IMG/VR virus record: IMGVR_UViG_3300025030_000459
Span: 1 to 20,866 of that record
Length of the DNA: 20,866 nt
Strand: one strand, 5' to 3'
DNA from: a virus
Positions within the stretch are counted from its first letter, which is position 1. The number at the start of each line of letters is the position of its first letter. Under the pieces are notes generated by a model. That model had not been told where the DNA came from, did no database searches, and worked only from the letters and a program-made list of their open reading frames with translations. Below are positions 6,730 to 13,883 of the stretch, in pieces. The position numbers and the translations under genes were made by a program.

Positions 6730-7268
6730 TGAAAACACTTGTTATTCATCCTCATGATGATACTACTAACGTTTTATCCATAATTTATAAGGATAAAAAG
6801 GATTGGACAATTATAAATGATTGTAATATATCCAATAATAAATTAACAGAACAAATTAAACAACATGATAGAATTATAATGTTGGGCCATGGTTCTCCTA
6901 ATGGATTATTTAATCCTGTTAATCCAGGATTTCTTATTGATAAAAGACATGTTTTTTATTTAAGACAAATGAAAAACAATGTTTATATTTGGTGTAATGC
7001 TGACCAATTTATTAAATCCCATAATTTAAAAAATTGTTTTTATACTGGAATGATAATATCAGAAAAAAGTGAAGCAGTTTTTTGTGGTGTAAATTCAACA
7101 CTTGAAGAAGTTAATAGTTCAATTTTATTATTTTCTGAATCAATAAGAGATAATATTGATTTAGAACCAAAATTAATGTGTGAAAACGTTATTTCTCAAT
7201 ATAATGTTGATTATTATGAGAATAGTAATGTTATGGAATATAACAGAAAAAGAATTTATTTTAGTTAA
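6729..7268 (+). CDS. Hypothetical protein with caspase/CHAT-like His-Gly and Cys pair
   Basis: This 179-residue protein starts at the ATG at 6729, overlapping the previous stop by one base; a TTG one codon earlier is less likely. It has alternating beta/alpha character: TLVIHPHDD, then DRIIMLGHGSPNGL (His54-Gly55), then VYIWCNADQF (Cys89), then FYTGMIISEKSEAVFCG. A His-Gly after a hydrophobic strand and a Cys after the next strand is the layout of clan CD peptidases (caspase, CHAT), though 35 residues is shorter than usual between them. I could not recognise a named family. It may be a cysteine peptidase or only share a Rossmann-like fold. Confidence 0.75.
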   Translation: MKTLVIHPHDDTTNVLSIIYKDKKDWTIINDCNISNNKLTEQIKQHDRIIMLGHGSPNGLFNPVNPGFLIDKRHVFYLRQMKNNVYIWCNADQFIKSHNLKNCFYTGMIISEKSEAVFCGVNSTLEEVNSSILLFSESIRDNIDLEPKLMCENVISQYNVDYYENSNVMEYNRKRIYFS

Positions 7269-7272
7269 ATAA

Positions 7273-7304
7273 TTTGACTTTTTCAAATATTATGTTTATC
7301 TTTG
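7273..7304 (+). promoter_or_regulatory. Bacteroidota-type promoter
   Basis: TTTG (7273-7276), 20 bases, TATCTTTG (7297-7304). The ATG at 7313 follows after only 8 bases, so the leader is very short and lacks the usual AAAACTTAAAAACA block. Confidence 0.75.
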
Positions 7305-7312
7305 TTTAAATT

Positions 7313-7714
7313 ATGAAAAAAAAGATAGAAAAAATACTTGAGGATACTCTACAATTATATGGTGAGTTCTATGGTCAATCTTGTTATTTTGCGGGTGAAG
7401 ATAAGAAAAAAGAATTGCCCAAAGATGAATTTTTAGAAATATACAAAAAGAAAGCTCTTGAAAAAATAATAAAATTACTTAATGAAAAAAATATGAAAAT
7501 AACAAAAAAAAATAGAAAATTAACATACAAAGAAAGAATTAGATGGTTTATTCAAAATTATTATGAAACAGGAATGGAATATGGAATATTATTGGATACA
7601 ATGAAAAATGAAGATCTTGATAATTTTAAATGGTATGATGATATAATAAAAATTCCAAAATATGTTTCTGAAATGAGCAAAGAAGAATGGCAATTAATTA
7701 AAAATGCATTATAA
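7313..7714 (+). CDS. Hypothetical two-domain protein, 133 aa
   Basis: Unrecognised. The N-terminal half (1-62) is a charged helical segment. The C-terminal part (66-116) is nearly the same as the whole of the 60-residue protein at 14357-14539: RKLTYKERI, WFI, NYYETGMEYGILLD, NFKWYDDIIKIPKY are shared. Most DNA differences between the two copies are at third codon positions, so the domain is under selection. The short protein shows that the domain can stand alone. The gene has its own host-type promoter and is probably early. Confidence 0.75.
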   Translation: MKKKIEKILEDTLQLYGEFYGQSCYFAGEDKKKELPKDEFLEIYKKKALEKIIKLLNEKNMKITKKNRKLTYKERIRWFIQNYYETGMEYGILLDTMKNEDLDNFKWYDDIIKIPKYVSEMSKEEWQLIKNAL

Positions 7715-7724
7715 TAAAAAAACA

Positions 7725-7859
7725 ATGAATATATCAGAAGAACTTGTAAGTATAATAGGTGAACATACAAAAACTATAACTTCCATTATTGAGGCTATCC
7801 GTATTTTAAGAGAAAGAATAGAAAAATTAGAAAAATCAATAAAAGAAATAAAAAATTAA
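7725..7859 (+). CDS. Small coiled-coil protein, 44 aa
   Basis: The ATG at 7725 follows AAAAAACA, the A-rich sequence used before most starts here, and the frame ends in TAA at 7857-7859. The peptide is one amphipathic helix with heptad-spaced Ile/Leu (IISEE, IRILRERIEKLEKSIKEI). It could be a small oligomerising or regulatory peptide. It lies 10 bases after the preceding stop, so it is probably in the same transcript. Confidence 0.55.
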   Translation: MNISEELVSIIGEHTKTITSIIEAIRILRERIEKLEKSIKEIKN

Positions 7860-7875
7860 TGAATTATGATAAAAT

Positions 7876-8041
7876 ATGAAAAACAATACAAATAAATTAA
7901 CAATAAAAAAAACAAAGTAAAATACTTATTTTATCATTACTTAAAGAATTAGAACAAGAATCTGTTAAAAAAGAAGATTATAAAAGTGCTGCCCATTATA
8001 GAGACAGAATAAAACGAACAGAAAAAAGATATGCTACTTAA
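7876..8041 (+). pseudogene. Frameshifted small gene with a UVR-like motif
   Basis: An ATG at 7876 opens a 14-codon frame that hits TAA at 7918-7920. The +1 frame beyond an A8 run (7905-7912) is open to TAA at 8039-8041 and encodes about 40 residues, including LLKELEQES, EDYKSAAHYRDRIKRTE. The pattern of a YxxAAxxRDxI core matches the UVR motif of UvrB/UvrC and related proteins. Dropping one A from the run would give a single protein of about 54 aa. It may be a real frameshift, programmed slippage, or a sequencing error in the homopolymer. Confidence 0.5.
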
Positions 8042-8090
8042 TCAATATTAAAACTTAAAATTTATTGATTTTTAATAAGTTACAAAAATA

Positions 8091-8122
8091 TTTGAAAATA
8101 TTATTTATTTTACTTACTTTTA
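8091..8122 (+). promoter_or_regulatory. Variant Bacteroidota-type promoter
   Basis: TTTG (8091-8094), 20 bases, TACTTTTA (8115-8122). Spacing and flanks match the other promoters (TTATTT, TTACTTAC before the box), but the last G of TAnnTTTG is A. The leader to the ATG at 8166 carries ATTATTAATC and AAAAACA. Confidence 0.6.
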
Positions 8123-8165
8123 TACCCCGATTAAATTATTAATCAATTTCAATATTTTAAAAACA

Positions 8166-8471
8166 ATGATTGAAACAAAAAATTTATTTATCTTAAAAAA
8201 GGTTAGAAATTTAAAAGAAAAACCAACTAAAACCAAAAAAGAACAGAAAATTAGCAAAATAATTGATAATAGTCTGTCTTTAACAGTTGCTAGATATTTA
8301 AGAAAAAATCCGAGTCTGGTCTTTAAAAATTTTAAAAACGAAAAATCAATTTTTGGACATTACAAAGTTTCCAATAAAATCTTTGAAAAAACAGAAGAAA
8401 ACTTAGATTCAATTATAAATTCTCTTAAAAAATTATATAACAACAAACAATTAGAAAAATATGAAAACTAA
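8166..8471 (+). CDS. Hypothetical basic protein, 101 aa
   Basis: Unrecognised. Very lysine-rich, especially residues 12-31, with a likely helical C-terminus (NLDSIINSLKKLYNNKQLEKYEN). It overlaps the next gene by 11 bases (8461-8471), so the two are probably translationally coupled and made together. The partner is a DNA-binding protein, so this one may act with it on DNA, but there is no diagnostic motif. Confidence 0.65.
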   Translation: MIETKNLFILKKVRNLKEKPTKTKKEQKISKIIDNSLSLTVARYLRKNPSLVFKNFKNEKSIFGHYKVSNKIFEKTEENLDSIINSLKKLYNNKQLEKYEN

Positions 8472-9297
8472 AAAATATCAAGATAAACCATCAATAAAAT
8501 TAAATATTGATTATATAATTGATTTATATACAAATAAAAAAATATCTTGCTCAAAAATAGCTAAAATTCATAATCTTAATAAATCGACAATAAGAAGAAT
8601 ATTAATTAAAAATGGCATAGATACAAGTTTAAAACCTAATAAATATTATACAAACAGAAAAAATAAAATTTTAAAAATGATCCATAAAGGATTTAGATTT
8701 CAATATATTGCTAATAAATATGGAATAACTAAACAAAGAGTTAATCAAATTGCTTATAATAATAAAATTCATCGTCAGAAAAATATAAGAAAAAAATATA
8801 AAAAATTAATAAATAAAATTTATCAATATGTTCAAAATAATCCATATGCCACATATCAAGATATACGAATAAAATTTAATTTAACTTATGGAGATATGGG
8901 AATTTTAAGAAATTATCATGGATTAAACTTATCATTATCTTCTATATTACAAAATAGAAATAAAAGTATTATTAATGATTATTTCAACAATAAATTAACT
9001 GCTACCGATATAATTAATAAAAATTATGGTATAACAACTCAACAAGCAATATATAAAATATGTTATTCAAGTGGTCATTATCATAAGTTAAGGACTAAAT
9101 ATAATTTAAAAAAAAGATATTTTGAAAAAAAAGAAATTTTTGATTTGATTTTTAATTTAAGAAATAACAAAAAAATGAATTTTAAAAATATTTGTAACTA
9201 TTTAAATGATAATAATTATAAAACAATATATGGAAGAAAATTTAGAATTAACAATGTTAAATACAAATATAATAAATCAAAAGAATTATTAAAATAA
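8461..9297 (+). CDS. Multi-helix-turn-helix DNA-binding protein, 278 aa
   Basis: Four HTH-like units can be read: residues 17-52 (KISCSKIAKIHNLNKSTIRR), 69-102 (FRFQYIANKYGITKQRVNQI), 118-152 (YATYQDIRIKFNLTYGDM) and 168-202 (LTATDIINKNYGITTQQAIYK). Near 234-262 there is a recombinase-like segment (FKNICNYLNDNNYKTIYGRK) resembling the domain that follows the catalytic core in large serine recombinases. No catalytic domain is present. The protein is extremely rich in Lys, Asn and Ile. It could be a transcription regulator, or the DNA-binding part of a lost recombinase or homing enzyme. Confidence 0.75.
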   Translation: MKTKKYQDKPSIKLNIDYIIDLYTNKKISCSKIAKIHNLNKSTIRRILIKNGIDTSLKPNKYYTNRKNKILKMIHKGFRFQYIANKYGITKQRVNQIAYNNKIHRQKNIRKKYKKLINKIYQYVQNNPYATYQDIRIKFNLTYGDMGILRNYHGLNLSLSSILQNRNKSIINDYFNNKLTATDIINKNYGITTQQAIYKICYSSGHYHKLRTKYNLKKRYFEKKEIFDLIFNLRNNKKMNFKNICNYLNDNNYKTIYGRKFRINNVKYKYNKSKELLK

Positions 9298-9326
9298 ATG
9301 AAGGCACTGATAAAACTTAAAATTTT

Positions 9327-9551
9327 ATGAAAACATTTGAGATGACTGGTTCACCTAAACCACTTTTTGAAACAAAAGAGGATTTTGTTAATTTTATGGA
9401 ATCCATGGGATTTACTCATACAGGACTAAACAAAGAAACAAATTTACTTATAACAAACGAATTAAAATCAACATCTGGTAAAATGAAAAAGGCCTTTAAA
9501 TATAATATAGAAATAAAATCTTATAAACAAATATTTAAAGAAATTAAATAA
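9327..9551 (+). CDS. Stand-alone BRCT-domain protein, 74 aa
   Basis: The sequence reads as a single BRCT domain of the NAD-dependent DNA ligase type: FEMTGSPKP (strand 1), a helix EDFVNFMESMGF, the turn GLNKETNLLIT (where ligase BRCTs have V-x-K-x-T-x-x-L-V), SGKMKKAFKYNIEIKSYKQI (usual S-x-K-x-x-K-A then hydrophobic-I). No nucleotidyl transferase or other domain is attached. BRCT domains bind DNA ends or phosphopeptides. The gene lies in a plus-strand run with the HTH protein and the ExoX-like small protein. I am fairly sure of the domain; the role is unknown. Confidence 0.75.
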   Translation: MKTFEMTGSPKPLFETKEDFVNFMESMGFTHTGLNKETNLLITNELKSTSGKMKKAFKYNIEIKSYKQIFKEIK

Positions 9552-9559
9552 AATATATT

Positions 9560-9772
9560 ATGAAAAATAAAACTTTGGGTTTTGGAAAATATAAAAATAA
9601 AAAATTAGAACAAATTGCAATTATCGATCCAAATTATATTTTTTGGTTATTAGAAAATAAAATAATCAATATCTCTAATGGTATTCAAGAATTAGCATCA
9701 GAAAATATTTCATTAGATCCAATGCCACCAGATCTTGATATGGTTCATGAAGATTGGGGTGATAGAGATTAA
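9560..9772 (+). CDS. ExoX C-terminal-like / DUF3820-type small protein, 70 aa
   Basis: Residues 7-31 carry the pattern F-G-K-Y-K-x-K-x-L-x-x-I-A...D-P-x-Y-I-x-W-L-L, the signature of the small domain found at the C-terminus of exodeoxyribonuclease X-like proteins and as the stand-alone DUF3820 family. The remaining 38 residues are acidic (DPMPPDLDMVHEDWGDRD). No nuclease domain is present. It begins 8 bases after the BRCT gene. Family recognition is from the motif only. Confidence 0.7.
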   Translation: MKNKTLGFGKYKNKKLEQIAIIDPNYIFWLLENKIINISNGIQELASENISLDPMPPDLDMVHEDWGDRD

Positions 9773-9827
9773 ATAAATATATTATATTCATCAACTATGT
9801 TATACAGTAAGGATTTATATTAAAAAA

Positions 9828-10979
9828 TTAAATAACCTCTTTTTCAAATATGCGTTTATTATAATTTTTTTTTAACTGTTTTAAAATTTCCTTCATTTTT
9901 TCTTCAATATTTTCATCATACTTAATAATATATAAGGGAATATTATTATCTTTACAATAATTTTTTTTTATTTGATCTCGTTTTTTTATTTCTTTAAAGT
10001 TATTTATCCCGCCCCAATATTCTATTGGTTCATAATGTTGAATACCATCAAATTCAATACAACCAATTTCTGGAATATAAAAATCAAATTTTAACGGCCA
10101 CTTATATCTACAATAAATAAATATTTTTTGTCTTTCATATTTTATAATAATTTTATCTAATATTTTAAATATTTCTCTTTCTCCTCTAGATTCTCTGCAA
10201 TATATACACCCACACCCACTTAAATGGGTGGTTGGTGTCTGTTCAAAAATTCCACATTTAGAACAAATTATCTCTACTTTAGTTTTAGCATTTATATAAT
10301 TTACTTTAGAGTAATCATATTTATTACCATGTATTTTAATTGCTTTTTTTATGAATTCTTCTGTATTACTATTATAATTCCCACTACAATATTTACACCC
10401 ATTCCCTCTTAAATGTATATCTGGAGTTTGCTCGAATATGTGGTTTGCTTGACAAATAATCTTAATTTTTGTATTATTATTTACATACTCTGATAATGAA
10501 TAATCATATTTATTATTATGAATTTTATTAGCCATTTCTATAAATTTTTCTTTACCCAATATTTGTTTTATACTATTAGATTTATACCCACAAAATTTAC
10601 ACCCATTCCCGCTTAAATGTTTATCTGGAATTTGATTAAAAATACCATGTTGTTTACAAATTATTTCTACTTTAGTTTTAGCATTTATATAATTTACTTT
10701 AGAGTAATCATATTTATTACCATGTATTTTAATTGCTTTTTTTATGAATTCTTCTGTATTACTATTCTTTTTTTCACCGCACGATTTCCTTCCACAAAAT
10801 ATGCAACCAGAGCCATTATTTATATGTGTTGCTGGAATTTGACTAAAATACCCATGTAATTTACAACCAATGATAACCTTAGTATAATAATTTATATATT
10901 TTACCTTAGAATAGTCATATCTATTTCCATGAATTTTTTTTGCTTCTTTTATAAATTCTTCAGTTGTTTTTCTTCTCAT
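9828..10979 (-). CDS. Zinc-finger-repeat PD-(D/E)XK endonuclease, homing-endonuclease-like
   Basis: Four repeats of about 56 residues (7-62, 75-130, 143-198, 206-261) each carry FIxxAxxIHGxKYDYS, a CxxH/CxxC pair and a closing GCxxC, reading as small zinc fingers. The C-terminal domain (265-355) has FDFYIP (Asp299), IEFDGIQHY (Glu309, Asp311) and RDQIKKNYC, matching Vsr/DUF559-like PD-(D/E)XK nucleases. The plan resembles phage free-standing homing endonucleases with repeated DNA-binding modules. Repeats 2 and 4 share an exact 101-base DNA stretch. The gene overlaps a small ribbon-helix-helix gene by 20 bases, suggesting coupled and repressed expression. Confidence 0.8.
   Translation of the reverse strand: MRRKTTEEFIKEAKKIHGNRYDYSKVKYINYYTKVIIGCKLHGYFSQIPATHINNGSGCIFCGRKSCGEKKNSNTEEFIKKAIKIHGNKYDYSKVNYINAKTKVEIICKQHGIFNQIPDKHLSGNGCKFCGYKSNSIKQILGKEKFIEMANKIHNNKYDYSLSEYVNNNTKIKIICQANHIFEQTPDIHLRGNGCKYCSGNYNSNTEEFIKKAIKIHGNKYDYSKVNYINAKTKVEIICSKCGIFEQTPTTHLSGCGCIYCRESRGEREIFKILDKIIIKYERQKIFIYCRYKWPLKFDFYIPEIGCIEFDGIQHYEPIEYWGGINNFKEIKKRDQIKKNYCKDNNIPLYIIKYDENIEEKMKEILKQLKKNYNKRIFEKEVI
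10273..10373 (-). repeat. Exact 101-base direct repeat, copy A
   Basis: This stretch is identical to 10666-10766, offset by 393 bases (131 codons). It encodes repeat 4 of the zinc-finger nuclease. Silent sites are identical too, so the duplication or gene conversion is recent. Confidence 0.85.
10666..10766 (-). repeat. Exact 101-base direct repeat, copy B
   Basis: Identical to 10273-10373 and encoding repeat 2 of the same nuclease. Repeats 1 and 3 differ clearly, so only this pair was recently homogenised. Confidence 0.85.
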
Positions 10980-11112
10980 AATTTTTTATTTTTTTTTTAA
11001 TAAATTCTCTTATGTCTTTTGACATTGATATATTATTTAATTTGCAATATTGAAAATATTTATTAAATAATTCTTTTTTTAATCTTATATTAACTCTTCC
11101 GTTTTGTTTCAT
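10960..11112 (-). CDS. Ribbon-helix-helix (Arc/CopG-type) regulator, 50 aa
   Basis: The product has RVNIRLKKELFNKYFQYCKL followed by NISMSKDIREFIKKKI. A short RVxIRL strand followed by two helices with the S-x-x-I-R-x-x-I pattern is the ribbon-helix-helix fold of small dimeric repressors. It starts at ATG 11112 and its 3' end overlaps the nuclease gene by 20 bases in another frame. A perfect palindrome TGTACGTACA lies 26 bases upstream and is the obvious operator candidate. Likely job: autoregulate the regulator-nuclease pair. Confidence 0.75.
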   Translation of the reverse strand: MKQNGRVNIRLKKELFNKYFQYCKLNNISMSKDIREFIKKKIKNYEKKNN

Positions 11113-11138
11113 AATATTATATTTTTAAATTATTAACT

Positions 11139-11148
11139 TGTACGTACA
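11139..11148. promoter_or_regulatory. Palindromic operator candidate for the RHH regulator
   Basis: TGTACGTACA is a perfect 10-base palindrome and stands out in an A+T-only region. On the minus strand it lies just downstream of TATATATTTATATA (11147-11160), which resembles the motif before the virion genes, and 26 bases before the ATG. Dimeric RHH proteins bind such short palindromes. Confidence 0.5.
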
Positions 11149-11215
11149 TATATAAATATATAATAGAATAGCAAAAAACTAATTATTTTAATTTTTTTTA
11201 AAAAAATTTTCTATC

Positions 11216-13051
11216 TTAAATTGTTATTCTTCCTGATTTTACAAAAACTTTTATATCTTTTTCAGGGAATTTTATTTCAAACATGCTTGATGGTTCTCCG
11301 AATAGCGTAAAATCAATAAGTTTAATTTGTCTGGTATTATTATTTAACAATTCTTGGGAAATCTCGTTTAAACTATATTTACCACCTCCCACTTTATTGA
11401 AAATTCTGGTCTCTATAATGTTGATAACTCCTGGTTGATTATTAATTTTTTCTATTAAATTTCCAATATATATATTTTCATTCATTGTATGTTTTTTTAT
11501 ATCTAATTCGTCAGTTACAACACTTATAACATTTGATGCAATCTCACTTTGAGAAAATTGTTGATCAATGAAAAGATCAAATTCAAAAGAAAGATTTATA
11601 ACTCTTCCATCACTTACTTCAACATAATCATTTAACATTCTGAATTCTGTAAGATATTCGGCAATATTTTCTTTTAATGTTTGGGTTGAGGTGTTATCTA
11701 ATTTACCATTTTCATCCAATGCTAATATTTTAACTTTAACTTTATTTTGTTCTTCAAAGCAGCTATTTCTAAATGCACTTCCAAATTTCCCCGGAATTTT
11801 CATAATTTGACTCATATAATCCCGTACAGTAGTCGTGCGCAATTGACTCGAAAAATTATAACTTATAAGTTTTCTCATTTCTTCAATACTTAATTCGTCT
11901 TTTCCACCCAAGCCAGGAACAGGGTTAGAAACTTCTAATGATGTCCTTACAGATCTATTTATATCTGCCCGAGGACCATCAACTGTCATATTTACATTTC
12001 CAACTTCTGTCAAAACATTACGACCAATATTTGAATCTGCGCCACCACCAACTCTATATCGTATAAAAATAGTAGTTCCCACAACTGGACCTTGGCCTAG
12101 TGCATTATTATTAAGAAAATCTCCTAATTGAGTTTCAAATCCAGTTCCTTTTATAACATTTTCATATATTTCTGATTGAAAATCAGATCCAAAAGTAATT
12201 TTACAAAAACCGTTTGGAGTATATTCTTTAATAAATCGTTTATTAGCTGTTTTCCAAGTTCCAGGAACAACCCCACTTCTATCACTAACTCTGGTAAAAT
12301 CTTCTTTAAATATAGAATCTTGTGCAAGATGTTCTACTTCAAAAAATCTCCTATCATCATCTAAAAATTCATCAATTGTTGGGGTTCTGATGAAATTAGT
12401 ACCTTCTAATGAAATACATTGTTCAATAGAAATAACATCTTTATCTGGTAAAATAATTTCAAAAAAAGGTTTAATATCTTCTGCAGTTATAACTCGTTTA
12501 AAAATTTTTGATACACCATTAATAACCAATTCTCTTTTTGTTATTTTATAATTTTGAATTTTATCATTTGCATCAATATTAGGAATAATTAATCTATTTG
12601 GTGCTCCTCCCCTTCCAAATGGTGAACTAAAATCAATTTCTTCAGTAGTTTCATAGACCTTTCCAGCACCAATTGCTTGAGTCCCAGGTTTTAATATTGG
12701 CAAATATTCTTTTGAAAATGTATCTCCAAATGTTGGTACAGTTACAGAAAAATCAACTATTGTTATTGCTGGTTTTTTACCACCTATTTTCAGTCCCATA
12801 TTAGCAGCATGCCCAAATAAAGACCTTTTTTCTTGTGCTTGTTGGAGTTGTGTTTCCTGGAAATTTCTGTCAATTGTAAAATTTAATTGGTCGGCAACCG
12901 CAGCATTTAGTTCAACAAGAAGAGAATAAATTGAAGAATCATTAAATGAACTGATTAAATCAGGATAATATTGTTTTGTGAAATTTATAAGTTGTTCCCT
13001 GATTTCTTGAAAATTACGTTTATCGTAAGAAATTGCTTGCTTTAGTGCCAT
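11216..13051 (-). CDS. gp6: Baseplate wedge protein, T4 gp6 / baseplate J-like
   Basis: The protein joins neighbouring wedges in the contractile-tail baseplate. The 611 residues compare with 660 in T4 gp6. The N-terminal region DSSIYSLLVELNAAVADQ (38-55), the beta-rich middle with YLPILKPGTQAIGAG, and the later ELSIEEMRKLISYNFSSQ...TTVRDYMSQIMKIPG and a C-terminal NNQPGVINI are the features of this family. It is transcribed on the minus strand, like the gp25-like gene, but separated from it by a plus-strand island. The AT motif at 13073-13085 is identical over 13 bases to the one before the gp25-like gene. Confidence 0.87.
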   Translation of the reverse strand: MALKQAISYDKRNFQEIREQLINFTKQYYPDLISSFNDSSIYSLLVELNAAVADQLNFTIDRNFQETQLQQAQEKRSLFGHAANMGLKIGGKKPAITIVDFSVTVPTFGDTFSKEYLPILKPGTQAIGAGKVYETTEEIDFSSPFGRGGAPNRLIIPNIDANDKIQNYKITKRELVINGVSKIFKRVITAEDIKPFFEIILPDKDVISIEQCISLEGTNFIRTPTIDEFLDDDRRFFEVEHLAQDSIFKEDFTRVSDRSGVVPGTWKTANKRFIKEYTPNGFCKITFGSDFQSEIYENVIKGTGFETQLGDFLNNNALGQGPVVGTTIFIRYRVGGGADSNIGRNVLTEVGNVNMTVDGPRADINRSVRTSLEVSNPVPGLGGKDELSIEEMRKLISYNFSSQLRTTTVRDYMSQIMKIPGKFGSAFRNSCFEEQNKVKVKILALDENGKLDNTSTQTLKENIAEYLTEFRMLNDYVEVSDGRVINLSFEFDLFIDQQFSQSEIASNVISVVTDELDIKKHTMNENIYIGNLIEKINNQPGVINIIETRIFNKVGGGKYSLNEISQELLNNNTRQIKLIDFTLFGEPSSMFEIKFPEKDIKVFVKSGRITI

Positions 13052-13072
13052 TTTTTATATTGGTTATGTTTC

Positions 13073-13085
13073 TATTATAAATATT
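13073..13085 (-). promoter_or_regulatory. Candidate late-type promoter motif before gp6-like gene
   Basis: On the coding strand AATATTTATAATA, 21 bases before the ATG. It is identical to 16510-16522 upstream of the gp25-like gene. The extended region (13076-13090) is a palindrome of A and T, so orientation alone does not prove a promoter. Confidence 0.5.
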
Positions 13086-13111
13086 TATAATTGAAAATAA
13101 TTCACTTTTTA

Positions 13112-13143
13112 TTTGGATAATTCAAATATTTTACTTACCTTTG
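13112..13143 (+). promoter_or_regulatory. Bacteroidota-type promoter of the second accessory island
   Basis: TTTG (13112-13115), 20 bases, TACCTTTG (13136-13143), then TATTATAATTAACC and the AAAACTTAAAAACA leader to the ATG at 13178. Confidence 0.8.
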
Positions 13144-13177
13144 TATTATAATTAACCTTTTTTAAAACTTAAAAACA

Positions 13178-13798
13178 ATGAAAACAGAAAAGGAGAAAAA
13201 ATATGAAGAAGGGTTAAACGCATATATAAGAGACAAAAGAAAGGGACTTATGGACTATACAGGAATGTTTAAAGAACGTTATGGGGATAAAATAACTCAT
13301 CCACTAGATGGTGAAGAAATGAAAGAGTATAAACATTTACAAAATGCTAAAAATACTGAAGAACAAAATTTCAAAGAACTAATAAAAGCAATAACTAAGG
13401 ATTATGCAAATCAAATTATTAATCCCCCAATAACAGAACAAGATTTTTTAAGACCACTTATAACAAACGGAGAAAAGAGACTTATTTACTACAAAAAACT
13501 ATTAGAAGAAGTTCATAGGGATAAAATAACTTGGCCACCAGATGATGAATTTGTTAAATGGTTTAAAGATTTTTTACGAGATAATAAAAATGAAGAAGAG
13601 CAATTATTAAAAAAATATAGAAAAGAAATGACTTATGCAAACCAAGGTCTTAATCCTCCTCGCTTTTATCCACCAGAAAATGCTGAGGATAAACGAAAAT
13701 GGTTTGACGAACTTCGTGCTACACATATCAATATCAATAAAAAAGAAGAGGGCAATAATAATATTTCAAAAGAAAATCCATTTGCTAACAATAAATAA
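13178..13798 (+). CDS. Hypothetical charged protein with internal duplication, 206 aa
   Basis: Unrecognised. Two halves align: DKITHPLDGEEMKEY (near 37), EEQNFKELIKA, YANQIINPP (77-85) against DKITWPPDDEFVKWF (near 115), EEEQLLKKYRKEM, YANQGLNPP (152-160). The unit is about 75 residues: DKIT-x-P, a charged helix pair, YANQ-x-x-NPP, suggesting a duplicated helical domain. The C-terminal 30 residues are Asn/Lys-rich and probably disordered. No Cys and no membrane segment. It is the first gene behind a strong host-type promoter, so probably an abundant early protein. Confidence 0.75.
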   Translation: MKTEKEKKYEEGLNAYIRDKRKGLMDYTGMFKERYGDKITHPLDGEEMKEYKHLQNAKNTEEQNFKELIKAITKDYANQIINPPITEQDFLRPLITNGEKRLIYYKKLLEEVHRDKITWPPDDEFVKWFKDFLRDNKNEEEQLLKKYRKEMTYANQGLNPPRFYPPENAEDKRKWFDELRATHININKKEEGNNNISKENPFANNK

Positions 13799-13805
13799 TT
13801 TTTTA

Positions 13806-13837
13806 TTTGGATATGTCAAAAATTTTACTTACTTTTG
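13806..13837 (+). promoter_or_regulatory. Bacteroidota-type promoter
   Basis: TTTG (13806-13809), 20 bases, TACTTTTG (13830-13837). The leader TTAATTTATTAACTAAT...AAAACTTAAAAACA runs to the ATG at 13884. Confidence 0.8.
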
Positions 13838-13883
13838 TGATTAATTAATTTAATTTATTAACTAATATTAAAACTTAAAAACA

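Noticed and set aside
7561-7770. Minus-strand 69-codon frame
   Set aside because: It is antisense to the gene at 7313, which has a promoter and a conserved paralogue.
10224-10859. Two similar plus-strand frames of 62 and 80 codons
   Set aside because: They are similar only because they are antisense to the duplicated zinc-finger units of the nuclease gene.
11181-11215. A/T-only inverted repeat after the gp6-like gene as a terminator
   Set aside because: The stem is made only of A and T in a region of A and T runs and no distinct U tract follows, so it cannot be told from background.
12176-12364. Plus-strand 62-codon frame
   Set aside because: Antisense to the gp6-like gene, no leader.
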